From NCBI RefSeq assembly GCF_010015445.1, contig NC_053119.1:22839050-22903049 (forward strand): a stretch of DNA of 64,000 bases. The letters run 5' to 3'. Position numbers and translations under genes: made by a program. Positions within the stretch are counted from its first letter, which is position 1. Each line of letters starts with the position of its first letter. Below, piece by piece: positions 48,826-60,861 of this stretch. The notes below the pieces were generated by a model. That model ran no database searches. It was not told the DNA's origin and saw only the letters and a program-made list of their open reading frames with translations. The stretch comes from Perca fluviatilis (Eukaryota > Chordata > Actinopteri > Perciformes > Percidae).

Positions 48826-50335
48826 TGATTCGTTCAATACAATTTCTAATATATCTCCATTTGTTAACTTGTAACACAGAAGTAAAGTAAGGCCATGTAA
48901 CTGTTGATTTACAGTGTGTTTACTTCTCGGATCCTCCACTTGTCAAAATACAACCCACCTTCATCTCAATGGGGTCTTTCGCTAGTCACTAAAACAATGT
49001 AGTCTCCAAGCAAAAGACAAGGTTGCTCAAGTTATGTCAATTGAGTAATTGCTCCTCCCGAGCCACAGAAAACATTATACAATTCTGTATACGGTTCACA
49101 CAGACTGAGTGAGTAGTACTCCCTGTGACTAGTAAGTAGACATTGACATGTAAAATCAATGGAGTGCCCCTTTTATGTGTTCCTTGAACAAGACACTTGG
49201 GTCCCCTCCACCTCCAGAGGGCGCTGTCCTCGCATCATGTCCTTATGGAAAATAAATAAGAATGTATTAAGAAATGGAAAGAGTGTGGCAAAGCAGTAAA
49301 TCTGCATTGAATAGGGCAACATCTCCAGCTGAGCACAACTGCTGAGTGTTAAAAGCCATTTTTAGTTGGGGGAGGGGGGGAGTTCTATGAAACAAAGATA
49401 ATTAGTTAGTCAATTCACAACTAAAGTAAAATTCCAGGTTACCTGTAGAAAAGTCTCACAGTGTGTGTCACTCTTTGATAATCCACTCTTTACCCATGAT
49501 ATCCGCTGGAGGACTCTGTTAGCCAGTCCATGTAATCCTGCATGTGGTTCCTCAGCCACTCAGTCCAAAGTTCAGAATCACAATTCACACAAATTGGCCT
49601 CCAGGCATTTAATGTCTTGCACAACGTGCCCATAAGTTCAACAATGGTATTCTTTTTGCCTGCTTATCCGACAATATAAGCAAAAGATATGTGAAAACTT
49701 CGACCGGAAGACTCTTGCAGGTGGCATTCCCGCAAAAAATGTTTAAACAATCTTTTATTTCATTGAAGTTCTATATTTAGCTTAAAAGAACATACATTAA
49801 TAAGTTCTCCTTAACTGCTAAACACCTGACAAGAGGCAACAGTGATGTTCTTTAATAACATTCAACCATTTTTAATATCATGTGGTGTAGGAGATAAATT
49901 TATGTCATGAAGCCTGGGGGGGAAAAAAACTAAACAATGTAACATTAAATGTGTTACAATCTGCTGTGACATGCTTAATACCAGCGTCAAAGCCAGCATC
50001 ATCTGCTTAAAAAAATAAAGAAAAGTGGATAAAATATGAACTAAACGTATTGTTCATAAGGAAACAAAGCCTTTAGTCCATTGTCTGGGCTAATTTGGAT
50101 AGTTGTTCACTTAAAACGTACACAAAGGTTAATAAACTAGCTATTCTTACAAAAACAAGTAATATTAATTCTGGTTTTTATCCGGTATACAGTATAACAT
50201 CCTTGCCATATACCCAGGCTGTTGTGTACACCGAAGTCACTGTAAAGAAGTTGAATGCTTTCTTACAATCATGTTGCAATGCGTTTGTTTGTCCCTCCTC
50301 CTAAAGCCAGTGGCTTTTACAGTATGTTTGATTCT
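48826..50335. other. Intergenic, nothing recognised
   Basis: No reading frame with homology, no clear repeat. The base composition is ordinary for the window. Confidence 0.5.
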
Positions 50336-50349
50336 TGATGATATTTCCT

Positions 50350-50525
50350 TTGCACCCCCCACCCTCTCACCACCCTTTCCTTTGCTTTCCTTTCCTTTCC
50401 TTTTTGGAGCCCTCCCCCTCCTCCTCTCCACCCCTTCGTAATTACGTGTTGACCGGTCAGGCCTGCCTCCCTCCCTCCCTCCCTCCCCTCCCCTCCCCTC
50501 ACCTCACCTCCTTCTCTCCCTTGGT
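50350..50525. repeat. Pyrimidine-rich tract with (CCCT)n
   Basis: Almost only C and T for about 170 bp, including CCCT and CCTC arrays at 50467-50510. Confidence 0.75.
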
Positions 50526-50687
50526 CTTTTTCTCTGGCTTTTTCCAGGCTTCATGTCATACCACGGCTAATTCCTGAAATTCCTGCCCTCCTCTCGCTTC
50601 AAACAAACGGCTTCAGGAAGGAGACGAGGCAACAGAAAACAAAAACAAAATAAAAGACAAACCTTACAGAGTTACTCTTCATTTAAA

Positions 50688-50695
<8 letters not shown>

Positions 50696-50727
<32 letters not shown>
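50696..50727. repeat. (AT)n microsatellite
   Basis: About 15 AT units preceded by an A run. Confidence 0.9.
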
Positions 50728-50731
<4 letters not shown>

Positions 50732-50779
50732 GCTCTACCTACCTGCCTGTCTGCCAGTCTGCCAATAGAGTCCCACCAG

Positions 50780-51260
50780 GTAAGCTCAAGTGTTTTATAA
50801 TATTTAGTGTTGGTCTCATGTTCAGATTTAAGCTGCGTCTTCTCTGTCGGAGTGGGAACTTTCAGTTTGTTGATTATTGTGGATGTGAAGTCAGCATTTC
50901 TCACCGCGTTTCGCTCTGAATGCTTCTCACTTACTGTCGGAGACAGCATTCCTCAAATATCTCGCATTTCTTCGCTCAAATTCCTGCATTTTTTCCCTTT
51001 AATTTCTGCGCCGGGAGTGTGTGTGGTTTGACTTCCTGTGCTTGCAGCCGGAACTTTTTCTTTCTTTTAATCCTCTTTTGAAGGAATAACTTCACAGCCG
51101 TACAGTCAAACATTAGAGCGTCTGTCTGGCTAAAGTTTTACGCCGGGCAAACTGATATAATTCAAACCGTGCAGGCTATTTATTAACTCTCATGTTTCAT
51201 TCAGAGGTTTCTTCTCCCTCTTTTGTCAACAAGTGTGAGTAGACTGGAAGTGGCTTGACA
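50780..51260 (+). promoter_or_regulatory. Possible promoter or 5' exon region (weak)
   Basis: The segment has more CpG than its surroundings (for example 50895-51165) and no repeat structure. It could be an upstream promoter or non-coding first exon of the TEAD gene 9 kb downstream. No donor or motif settles this. Confidence 0.2.
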
Positions 51261-51476
51261 CCGCACTGGTGTGGCCGGTATTGTTGCGTTTATATTTCTC
51301 AGTCTGACATGATTGTTATTGTCTTTTTAGATCATTAAAACACCTGCGTTTTAATGACTCATACTATCGCCAGTGTAGGAAAAAGTAGGCTATTCAGATG
51401 AAGTCAAACAATACCACATCAAAATACTGTTACAAGTCAATGTTCTGCTTTCAAACTCAACTCAAGTAAAAGTATA

Positions 51477-52214
51477 CAGTGGTGGAAGAATTATTCACAT
51501 CCCTTACTAAAGTAAAAGTAGCAGTACCACTATGTAAAAAATACTCCATTACAAGTTTAAGTTCAAGTCGGGTATTAAAAGTGAAGCACTATCAGCAAAA
51601 TGTACTTAAAGTCTAAAAGTACTTACTATGCAGGCAAATGGTCTCTGTCAGAGTTATACTATTATATTAGGCTACTATTTCATTATTATTACTGATGCAT
51701 TAACACCCAAGCAGCATTTAGATGTTGTAGCAGGTGGAGCTTATTCTTGTTGTTTAATATAATTTACTCAGTAGGCTATATGTTTATGTTAAAGTAATAA
51801 CTAGCTGAATAAATATAAAATAAAATACTCAAGTAAAATGTGCAGTAGCGTAAGTCATAAGTAATTGTACTGAGTATTCATTTTATGGCACACCAATCCA
51901 CAACATTTCAGAGGGAAATAATTGTACTTTTTACTCAACTACATTTGACAGCCGTACAAGTTACTTTGCAGAGTAGTTAAAATGATCATTATCATTATCA
52001 AGATTCTGCTTACACTGTTATGCATCATCAACAATAATCAATTATTAGATAAGACATTGTAATAAAACACTGACTTGGGTCATTCTGCTCCCTAATGAAT
52101 ACTTTTACTTTTAGTGAGATTTGGAATACAGCACTTGTAGCAGAGTATGTCTACATTGTGTTGCTGATACTTTTACTTGAGTAAAATATCTGAATACTTC
52201 TTCTTCCACCACTG
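51477..52214. mobile_element. hAT-like non-autonomous element (CAGTGGTGGAAGAA ends)
   Basis: CAGTGGTGGAAGAA (51477-51490) is exactly inverted at 52201-52214. The interior is rich in AAGTACTTTTACT-like motifs, and it is related to the 6149-7901 element by its ends. No clear target duplication. A piece of another copy (CAAGTAAAAGTATA) abuts its left end. Confidence 0.7.
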
Positions 52215-53150
52215 GAATTGAGACATAAGTGGTGCTATGGGGACTGTACTTCGTCCTCAAAAGCAGGATTAGAAAATTCAAAACCCCATAACTATAAGAA
52301 CAATGCGTGAGCTTAGAATTATAAGGTTCTATCTCCACTTTTGGTCGAAATTGAGTTTTTGACATAATCTGATCCATTAGGTGTTTATTAATGCCTGTGT
52401 GGTGTTATTTTTGTAAAAAAAATATTTTGTTAGTTATTTATTAATAGTAGATTATACTACATAACAGTTTTGCCAGCTGGGATGTAAAAACTTTGATGCT
52501 CAATATCTCAGAACTAAACGGAGATAGAACCTTATAATTGTTATATTAAATGTTGCTACTGTATAGCCCGGTGCTTGTCAGTATATTTTTGGCTATGACT
52601 CAGACAAATCTTTTATTGCTTTAAAATGAGCAACATTTCAGAAGGTATTGTATTTCATAACTTCCAGAGTGATGTGGTTAACTTTATAATCCTGTTTTGT
52701 GAAACAGCCCAAAGACAGCTCAGATATAAGAACAACGAAACACAAAGTAACTTATAGTGAGGCTGCTAGAGATTATTTTCATTATCAATTCATGTGCCGA
52801 TATTTTCTGAATAACTGGGTGAACAGTAACAGTTTGGTCTGTAAAATGTCAGAAAATAGTGAAAAAACCCAGGTCACAAGTTTGACAAGACATGATTTTT
52901 TGGCATTTTTGCTATAAAAAATGACTTACTAGATTCACGATAATCAGTATACTTTTAGATCTTGTGACGGACTCAACATGATACTCAACTTTACCAAATG
53001 TGCTTCCCTAAACAAAGAAAACTATACAAAGTTCCAGCTTGTGTATTGTGTAAGTAATGGCCGTCTGTGTGGGACAGACTTGTACTGCTCTGTACAACTG
53101 TGAGGGAATATTTTCGGTTAGTGTTTCGAAGTGACTAACACAGGGCTTGC
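52215..53150. repeat. Non-coding DNA with a decayed dispersed repeat (about 52760-52930)
   Basis: GAGATTATTTTCATTATCAA and GTCTGTAAAATGTCAGAAAA match the fish repeat family also seen at 54450-55110 and 57405-57610. No gene seen in the stretch. Confidence 0.45.
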
Positions 53151-53151
53151 T

Positions 53152-53152
<1 letters not shown>

Positions 53153-53228
<76 letters not shown>

Positions 53229-53236
53229 ATGTGTGT
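53153..53236. repeat. (GT)n microsatellite
   Basis: About 38 GT units. Confidence 0.95.
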
Positions 53237-53837
53237 TATGGTGTCCCGCAGGGCAGCTGAGCAGAGTGTGTTTTCCAGAGGGGCAACAGGTGGATTGGAG
53301 CATGGTGACAGTGTGATGGTGGGACACAACACACCTGTCAAAGCCTCCTCTGAAGTGTCTGACAGCCAGAGGAGTTTGGGTTTTTTCCAGGCCTTGGCCC
53401 TTTTGTTTTCAAGGCTCTGGGTTCACTATTGTCTCAGACAGATGAATTATATTGTAACATGAACTCAAAGGTTGTATTGTTTGCACTGCAGTAGCATTTG
53501 TGTGTGTGGGTGGATGTTACTGGGCCTAAAGGTGGATGTGTGTTTGTTTGTGTGGGTGAATGAGTGGAACAAGTAAGAAAAGAGGTAAAAAAAAAAAAAT
53601 AGCATGATGAACAGGTGTGTGAGCAAGCGGGGACATTTCAGTGTTTCAACCTTGTGTATGTTTGTGTGTGCAGCGTTGCCCTGAGACAGGTCCTCTCCAC
53701 AGCGGAGGAGGTTTTTTTTAATCTGCTATGCTCATCCCACATAGCGATCATTCCTCCTCCGCTCGCACGAGAGAAACGAATAATGCCTCAGATATGAGCC
53801 TTGTAGAACAAAGACTTTCTGCACCCACAGCTCTGTG

Positions 53838-53838
<1 letters not shown>

Positions 53839-53932
<94 letters not shown>
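53839..53932. repeat. (GT)n microsatellite
   Basis: About 46 GT units. Confidence 0.95.
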
Positions 53933-53934
<2 letters not shown>

Positions 53935-54449
53935 ACTGTGTTGTCCATTGATTCCAGCAGGTCTGATGGATCTTTCTGTTGGATTATCTGGGGCTGATCT
54001 GATAGACCCTCTGTCCTCTTCGGCTCCAACTCTTTTGTCAATGACATCTAGAGAGGACAGAGGGTCAAGACTCGCATGGTCCATTAGATAAGGAGTTGAA
54101 ACTGTGGAATGTGGGAAATATACAAATTACAGCTTGTGTAATTTTTAGAGGCTGATCCCCATCTTTCCATGTAAACCTGCCATAGGTGATTTTTTTTTTT
54201 TGGTCCCTTGGGGGCAGCAGAAACGAGCTGTATACACAACATTGCCATATCAACTTTATAAGAATAATATGTCAAACTTGTTAGCACCTATTTACACATC
54301 CATCAGGTTTGAAGTTGTTTCTGCCCACCTGGCGAATGTGAGTCCAATATTCACTCTAATTTTCGCTCTGTTTTGGTCGCTCCCTACTCCTGAGAGAAAT
54401 ATCTGGCTCTGCAACTGCAGAATGCTCACTATGTTCACCATTTACACTA

Positions 54450-55115
54450 GACCTTCAACTAACGATTATTACAATTTTTGAATGATATTGTCAATTATTT
54501 TCTCAATTGATTAATCGTTTAGTATATAAAATGTCACAAAAATAGTGAAAGATTATCCATTCAAGTTTCTCAGAGCCCAAGGTTCACATCTTCTAATTTC
54601 TTGTTTTGTCTGACAAACAGTCAAAAATCCAAAATATTCAATCTTTAATAATATTAATCAGAGAAAAGCAGGAAATCTTCACATTTGACAGGCTGAAAAC
54701 CGAAATCTTTTAACATTTGTGCTTGAAAAATGACAATGCATCCCCAGTATCAGTGTTTTTTTTTTTTTTGGGCATTTTAGGTCTTTATTTCTATAGGACA
54801 GCTTAGACTTGAAAGGGGATAGAGGGGGAATGACATGCAGTAAGGGGCTGCAGGTCGGAGTCGAACCCACGGCCGCTGCATCGAGGAGTAAACCTCTATA
54901 TATGGGCGCCCGCTCTGCCAGGTGAGCTAACCAGGCACCCGTATCTTTGGTTTTGAGAGTGATGATCGGACAAAACAAGCAATTTGCACTCTTCACCATG
55001 GGCTGAGGAAAGTGTGATGGCATCATTTCCTTTTTTACTGTAACATTTTATAGAGTAGGCCTAATTGATTGATAAAATTGATAAAATAATCGGCAGATTA
55101 GTTGATAAGTCATGC
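54450..55115. repeat. Dispersed repeat (CAACTAACGATTATT type) interrupted by a SINE
   Basis: The left part starts at CTTCAACTAACGATTATT and includes ATAAAATGTCACAAAAATAG and TCTTGTTTTGTCTGACAAAC-like motifs. After the SINE at 54762-54942 the repeat resumes and ends near 55110 in AATCGGCAGATTAGTTGATA, the inverse of typical left ends. So the SINE inserted into an older element. Confidence 0.5.
54762..54942 (-). mobile_element. tRNA-derived SINE
   Basis: Read on the minus strand, the head has an A-box-like GGTTAGCTCACCTGGCAGAG and a B box GGTTCGACTCC, followed by a non-tRNA body (CTGCATGTCATTCCCCCTCT) and an AATAAAGACC-type tail ending at a T run on the plus strand. The anticodon region is disrupted by extra bases, so it is not a working tRNA. 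Confidence 0.85.
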
Positions 55116-55199
55116 TGTAGTGTTTTTTTTATATCAGTGTGTGTTTGAAGGAGGTGTTTGCTCTCTGCATGTTCATGAACATGAATCTGTAACATTTAC

Positions 55200-55201
<2 letters not shown>

Positions 55202-55278
<77 letters not shown>

Positions 55279-55280
55279 GT

Positions 55281-55320
<40 letters not shown>

Positions 55321-55353
55321 ATGTGTACGTGTGTGTGTATGTGTGTACGTGTG
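55202..55353. repeat. Interrupted (GT)n microsatellite
   Basis: GT repeats over 150 bp with single interruptions (GC, AT, AC) in the right half. Confidence 0.95.
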
Positions 55354-55879
55354 CAGAGCTTGGACTCCCACTGGTGCAGCCCAGTGGGACTCGGTGCAAG
55401 AGAACATGTACTCTCAGCAAAAAACAAAACAAAACAAACCCGTTTGTCTCTGCCGGCTCTCACTGCGACTTTCCATGGCATAGCCTGATCCTCAGACTGT
55501 TTCCTGCCTTTACATTCTCGGCCTGATTAGTGGAGATTGTGACCAGTTGAGCTCACACACATGCTCGCACACACCCACACTCACCAAACACACACACAAA
55601 CGCACACCCGGACATGTAGGCTACATGCAGTGCATGAGTGGGAGCACTTTACTGTAGTTAGCTGTAGTTTTTGAGCGCCACAGACAAACACAAACCTACA
55701 CAAACCTACACAAATAATTATTCACCCTTCAATTCTTTATATCTTTCTTAAATATTGACCTGCACTACCATACACTCTGTCCTTTGCACTTCTATTGATT
55801 GATTGCTGATAATGACTAAATACCAATAAGACAAAGAGTTTACAGCCGTGCTAGCAGCTCTGTGAGGGTAGCCTTTAAG

Positions 55880-56193
55880 GCTACAGTTGTATTTTGAGCT
55901 AAATGCTAAAGTTACAATGCTAACATTCTCCCAGTAACAATGCTTACATGTTGTTTAGCAGGTATAATATACTTTTTTTTAATATTGTTTAACCCAAAGT
56001 ACAGCTGAGGCTGATGGAAATGTTATTAGCTTTGCAGGTATTTGCTTATAAAGCAATGTATTAGACAGAGTGACATTTTGACCAAATGATGGTGCTATGT
56101 ATGGGGATCATCAAAGTTGTTGAGACATTTCACTCAAAACCTCAAATATCAACCTGCTGGTGGCACTAAAGGAAAAGTCAGAGGATCACTAGT
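55880..56193. repeat. Dispersed teleost repeat, copy 2
   Basis: It has GAGCTAAATGCTAAAGTTAC, AAAGTACAGCTGAGGCTGAT, GCAGGTATTTGC, TCACTCAAAACC and AAAGTCAGAGGATCACTAG. It is related to 18930-19225, and its right end abuts a long GT run. Confidence 0.55.
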
Positions 56194-56194
56194 T

Positions 56195-56323
<129 letters not shown>

Positions 56324-56459
56324 AATCTTTTAGCGTTGCATATGAACCTGCTTCGATGGTTTCCGGGAGTGGATTTAAGCATCTGTGGCTCATGAGTCAT
56401 GTGTGATGCATAGGCTGTGAGCCCCTCTTTGTTCAAGTGTTTTTCTACCTCATAATTTG

Positions 56460-56484
56460 GTGTGTGTGTGTGTGTGTGTGTGTG
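56460..56484. repeat. Short (GT)n
   Basis: Twelve GT units, 137 bp after the long run. Confidence 0.9.
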
Positions 56485-56501
56485 CAAAATTGTGTTAAGG
56501 G

Positions 56502-56660
56502 CTGGGGGCCAGTTGGGGGGGGTTACGTGGCCCCCTGACCACAGCACCAGCTGGGGGATTATCCCGTCGAGCGGATCCAGGGAAGAGGGGCCTTGCTGGG
56601 GGTGGATGAGGGCGGGAGAGGGGGGCAATGGGGGAGTGGGTGGAGGGGGGTCGTTTTAAG
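56502..56660 (+). other. G-rich patch with G-run clusters
   Basis: Many runs of three or more G on the plus strand, spaced closely enough for G-quadruplex folding (for example 56582-56655). It is GC-rich against an AT-rich background. No ORF with homology. Confidence 0.5.
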
Positions 56661-57404
56661 GCTTGGCTTAGGTTAATTAACCTCCAGGACACTTTGACGG
56701 AGGCACCGAGCAGCAAACTAATGGTTTATATCCACAAAACTCACAGTGACCTACAGTGGCCCTGACCTGGAGTTGCAGTTAGTTTAATATTAAAAATAAT
56801 TTACAAGAACAAAGGAAATGTCAAATTTGAGTCATGTTTTCTGATTTATTTTAGAAAGTTTTGTTGTGATTTTTGATGAAGAATAACCACTCGCTTTTGA
56901 GTAGCGGCTCGTGATCAAGATTAAGACTTATTGTATTGTGCTACAGAAAGCTTAACTCTTTTGAGTTTTTGTAATTTTTTTTTCAGAAAAGTTGTTTTTA
57001 GATTAGCTCTGCTTTGTAAGAAGTTATTTGTTTTGGTCCTCTAATGGGCTTTTTATTTATTCAGTGATTTTGATATGTTTTTTAATGGCAGATATCTGGG
57101 TTTGAACTAAACTAGTACATATATACAGTAACATTACAGTTGGACTAATGGTTTTGGATGAGTCTCACTCTCTGAGCAGACATTTTGCCGTGCTGAATAA
57201 TTATTTTTTTAAACATAAACTGTAAAAGCAATCAGTTACTAAAACCTTCACAGCCTCACAAGAGAAGACCTGTTAACTAGTTGATTATGAGCAATGTCAC
57301 ACTCACTTCAGTGTCAGTTCAGATTATCTTGTAGGGTCACACTGAGTTCAAAGGTTAGATTTATTTCCATATTGTGCACTAGTTAATAGAAAATATGTCT
57401 AAGG

Positions 57405-57890
57405 CTGCAACTAACGATTATTTTCATTATCAGTGAATCTATAAATCATTCTTTTGATTGATTAATTAGTCGTGTAGACGATAAAATGATGAAGAATACT
57501 GAAAGATCTCAATCACATTTTTTAAATGTACTGTTTTTTTTCCAACCAATGGCCAAAACCCCAAAGATATTCAATTGTTGATCAACTAATTGATTAGGTA
57601 ACAAATCATTCCTGCTGTAGAAGACAATCAACAATCAGCTTCTCTAGTTAAGGGCCACAACTAAAAGATATCAGAAGATCACTCAGTCTAAGGTGACATC
57701 TTTAAATTGCTTGTTTTGTTCAACCAACAGTCTAAATCATTAACTTACATTTATGTAAAACAGAAAGCAGCAATTCCTCTCATTTTAGAGATGTTGAACC
57801 AGCAAATGTTTGTCATGTTATGCTTGATAAAGGACTTAAATTATTAATCGATCCATTTGTCAATCAACAAATGTATTGTTTGTATGTACC
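57405..57890. repeat. Dispersed repeat copies (CAACTAACGATTATTTTCAT type)
   Basis: GGCTGCAACTAACGATTATT, TTGATTGATTAATTAGTCGT and later GGGCCACAACTAAAAGATAT and CTTGTTTTGTTCAACCAAC indicate two adjacent decayed copies of one family. No coding. Confidence 0.5.
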
Positions 57891-58349
57891 AATCAATTGT
57901 TTCAATGCTACATTAGTTTGCTCCTTAAAAATCACATGTTGTTATCTACGAACACTTGTGATTTGAATTCCCCAAGTCTGCATGAACGCGTGTTCGTATT
58001 ACTAGTAATGCCACTTTGTCATGGCTTGTGAAAAAGTATTTACATTTGTTTCCGGTTGATAACCCTGACTATTACTTTTTCAACGTGACAGGAATACATT
58101 TCTACAGGAAAACACTTTGAATTGAATTATGTATCCGCAGGAAATATAAGCTTGTGACAACTTCAATCCAAAAATACTTGTACTTAATACTTGTACCTAC
58201 TACTATTGTAAAAAACAATCATACCAAGGTTTATCCATGGAGACTGTGGTGAATGTAGCTTTGAGTTTGTCCAGTCTGCTCTCTTAAGTGTTTCTGACTG
58301 TTGATTAGTGTGTTGTATTTTGTTTGTTTTGGCATCAGTTTATTTTTTA

Positions 58350-58477
<128 letters not shown>

Positions 58478-58489
58478 TCTTGGGGAGAA

Positions 58490-60517
58490 TGGCTGACTGG
58501 CCGGACGCTTTGCAGGAAGTGTTGTGGAACATCAGGGGACTCAGAGGAAGAGCGAGGGGGGGAACCAGACTTGGCTGGAGAGTCTTACTCACTCCGTGCA
58601 ACACACTGACTAACTCACCAAGTCACTACGGCCCTTTCTCAGCCGTAGCCTCACAATTATAGACCCTTGTACTACCTCCACACATAACACGCACATCCCA
58701 TGTTTGGGATTATAACTGACGTAATGGTCACTGCTTTTCATTTTGTTACCCTAAATGGATATGGAAGTCTCTTAGTTTCACAGTGGCAGGAAAATAAAAA
58801 CCAAAAAACACAAAGCTCTGTATTGACTCATGAATTTGAGTTCTTTCTTCCTACCATCCGTCCTACCATCCGTGCCCGTTTCCATTTTTTTTTCTCCCTG
58901 CGTGTCCGCCGAGAGGAAGAGGTGGAGACGAGACGACATCTGTCTCCTACTCTCCACCCAAATGTATATCAATGTGTGCACATCCTAAACAAATTGGTGT
59001 GTAGAGAAAACAGGATATGAATCTGCTGGTAGACATTTTTTTTTTCTGTCATTAAGAGCCGATGCATTTCAAGTTAATCCTTTTAATTAGTCAGCTGGTT
59101 AATGTTATACTCCCACACCCTAAACAATGCACAAACACATTGATTAGAATCTCTAAGTTTAAAAATACAGTCCAACTGCAGTACTGATGAAGAAATGGGC
59201 AACCTAAAAAGCCTCCTGGCCTCAATATCCTGGCATGATCCTCCGTGGCATGCGTGTCTAAGTGTGTCTGAGGACGGTGATCCCACTTTAATGTGTCTCC
59301 TCATTTGTTGACTTTAGGCCCCTCCTGCACCCTCCTCCTCCTGCTTATGTCTCAACACTTTATTTGTTTTCACTAACCTAATTAATGAACTGAGGTTCTT
59401 TTTCCAAATCAGGATTAGCAGCTGTGGGGCTGATGTGAGCGTGCACTGTTTCATATGACTGCCTTAATGTAGGAGTTAGGTTGTCACTTGCTCTCAGTGA
59501 CATTTATGTCAGTGCTTTTAGCATGAAAACCTTGTTAGTCAGATTTTGGTGGCTTTAATGTGAAGGGTTACATGGTCTGCAAATTTTACACCCCTTGAGT
59601 TTACCCTGTCAAACACCAGTGGAGAAAATCAAAGTATAGTGCACCGTCATAGTGCTGTGCAATTAATCCAAATTTTAATTCTGGCTCCTAATGATCACAC
59701 AAAACGGAATAATCGATCAATTATTTTGCACTTTATGTTTTGCAAGTAAACTCTTATGTTGTCTTGTGTTCTGAATGAAAAAAGTTCAAACTGGAAGGGT
59801 AATTTCACAGTTCAAGGTGTTTTGACTGTTGATTTGTTTCGCTGTTTTTTTTTTGTAATAATAATTGCAAAATCTTTCCAAAAGTCAATGAGTAATCGTG
59901 TAAAATAATGGTGATTTCAATATTGACCAAACATAATTGTGATTAGGATTTTTTCCATAATCGAGCAGCCCTAGGCTGAAAAGCTATTTTCTGCATTCCT
60001 GAATATTTACACATGTTGTGAGTGAATTATTAGGGTTCTGTGAAATCTTTATCTAAAGCATCCAATAAAGTTAATCAACAACAGTTAATTGTTTTTTTCT
60101 GGTGTACTTTATATATAATTGAATGTATTTGGGTTTTGACACAGGCAATTTGAAGACATAATCTTGGGTTTCAGGAAATGTCCTGATATTTTATAGCTTA
60201 AACAATTTATTGAAAATTCAAAAAAATATGAAGAGATTATATAAATGACAGTTACAGTAGTTTCAGCCCTCTTAACTACTTTTGAATGCTTATGTGATTT
60301 TTTTCTTCGTCCTGTTACTTCTGTTTTATGAAAGTGTTAATGCTCAATAACAAAAGTCTTACGTTTCATTTCTGTTTCTTAACACAATACTTCAGAAATG
60401 TTTTTAGGAAGAATCTATGAAGTCCTTCCAAAAACGTTCCCTGGACATCTGTTTTTGAGAAACTTCCTCCTTACAGAGCACCATGTCAATTTCATCATGC
60501 TTTTCTTGCTTTCGCAG
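58490..60517. other. Non-coding upstream of the TEAD exon
   Basis: No gene recognised. A decayed repeat lies at about 59650-59975: AGTGCTGTGCAATTAATCCA at the left, ATAATCGAGCAGCCCTA at the right, approximate inverted ends. Confidence 0.45.
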
Positions 60518-60861
60518 GACTGCCCTGCCACATCCAGACCATCATCATCATCATCATCATCATCATCACATCTGAGGATTTCATACAGGCAGGCCCACTG
60601 GTCTCTCCCTTTCTCCATCAATCTCCCCCAAAGCTCCGTGGTCCCCTTTCCGTGGTCCCACCACGTCTGCGGAGTGGGTGCCGGCTCCCTCCCCCAGGGG
60701 TGGGAGTGAAGAGCTGGGGGACACACTTGACAAACCCCTGGAGAATGATGCAGAGGGTGTGTGGAGCCCCGACATCGAGCAGAGCTTCCAGGAGGCCCTG
60801 GCCATCTACCCACCCTGTGGCCGCCGGAAGATCATCCTCTCTGATGAGGGCAAGATGTACG
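60518..60861 (+). CDS. TEAD transcription factor (TEAD4-like), first coding exon with 5' UTR; gene continues right
   Basis: TEAD proteins bind DNA through the TEA domain and act with YAP/TAZ in the nucleus at the end of the Hippo pathway. The exon is bounded by a strong acceptor (CTTGCTTTCGCAG|G, start 60518) and a donor TACG|GTACGC (end 60861), the same phase and place (KMY-G) as in other TEAD genes. It encodes [35 protein letters not shown], the first half of the TEA domain. Upstream in frame are [16 protein letters not shown] and LENDAEG, most like TEAD4 (ITSNEW, LDKPIDNDAEG); TEAD1 is the alternative. There is no in-frame ATG between the stop at 60573-60575 and GKMYG. Vertebrate TEADs are known to start at non-AUG codons; the ACG at 60663 (ACCACGT) is a candidate. 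The next exon (NELIARYIKL) is not in the window. Confidence 0.9.
60540..60568 (+). repeat. (CAT)n repeat in the TEAD 5' UTR
   Basis: About nine CAT units, 22 bases inside the exon. Confidence 0.9.

Noticed and set aside
54870..54942. A tRNA gene
   Set aside because: A and B boxes are present, but the anticodon arm is broken by inserted bases and a SINE body follows, so it is a SINE head.
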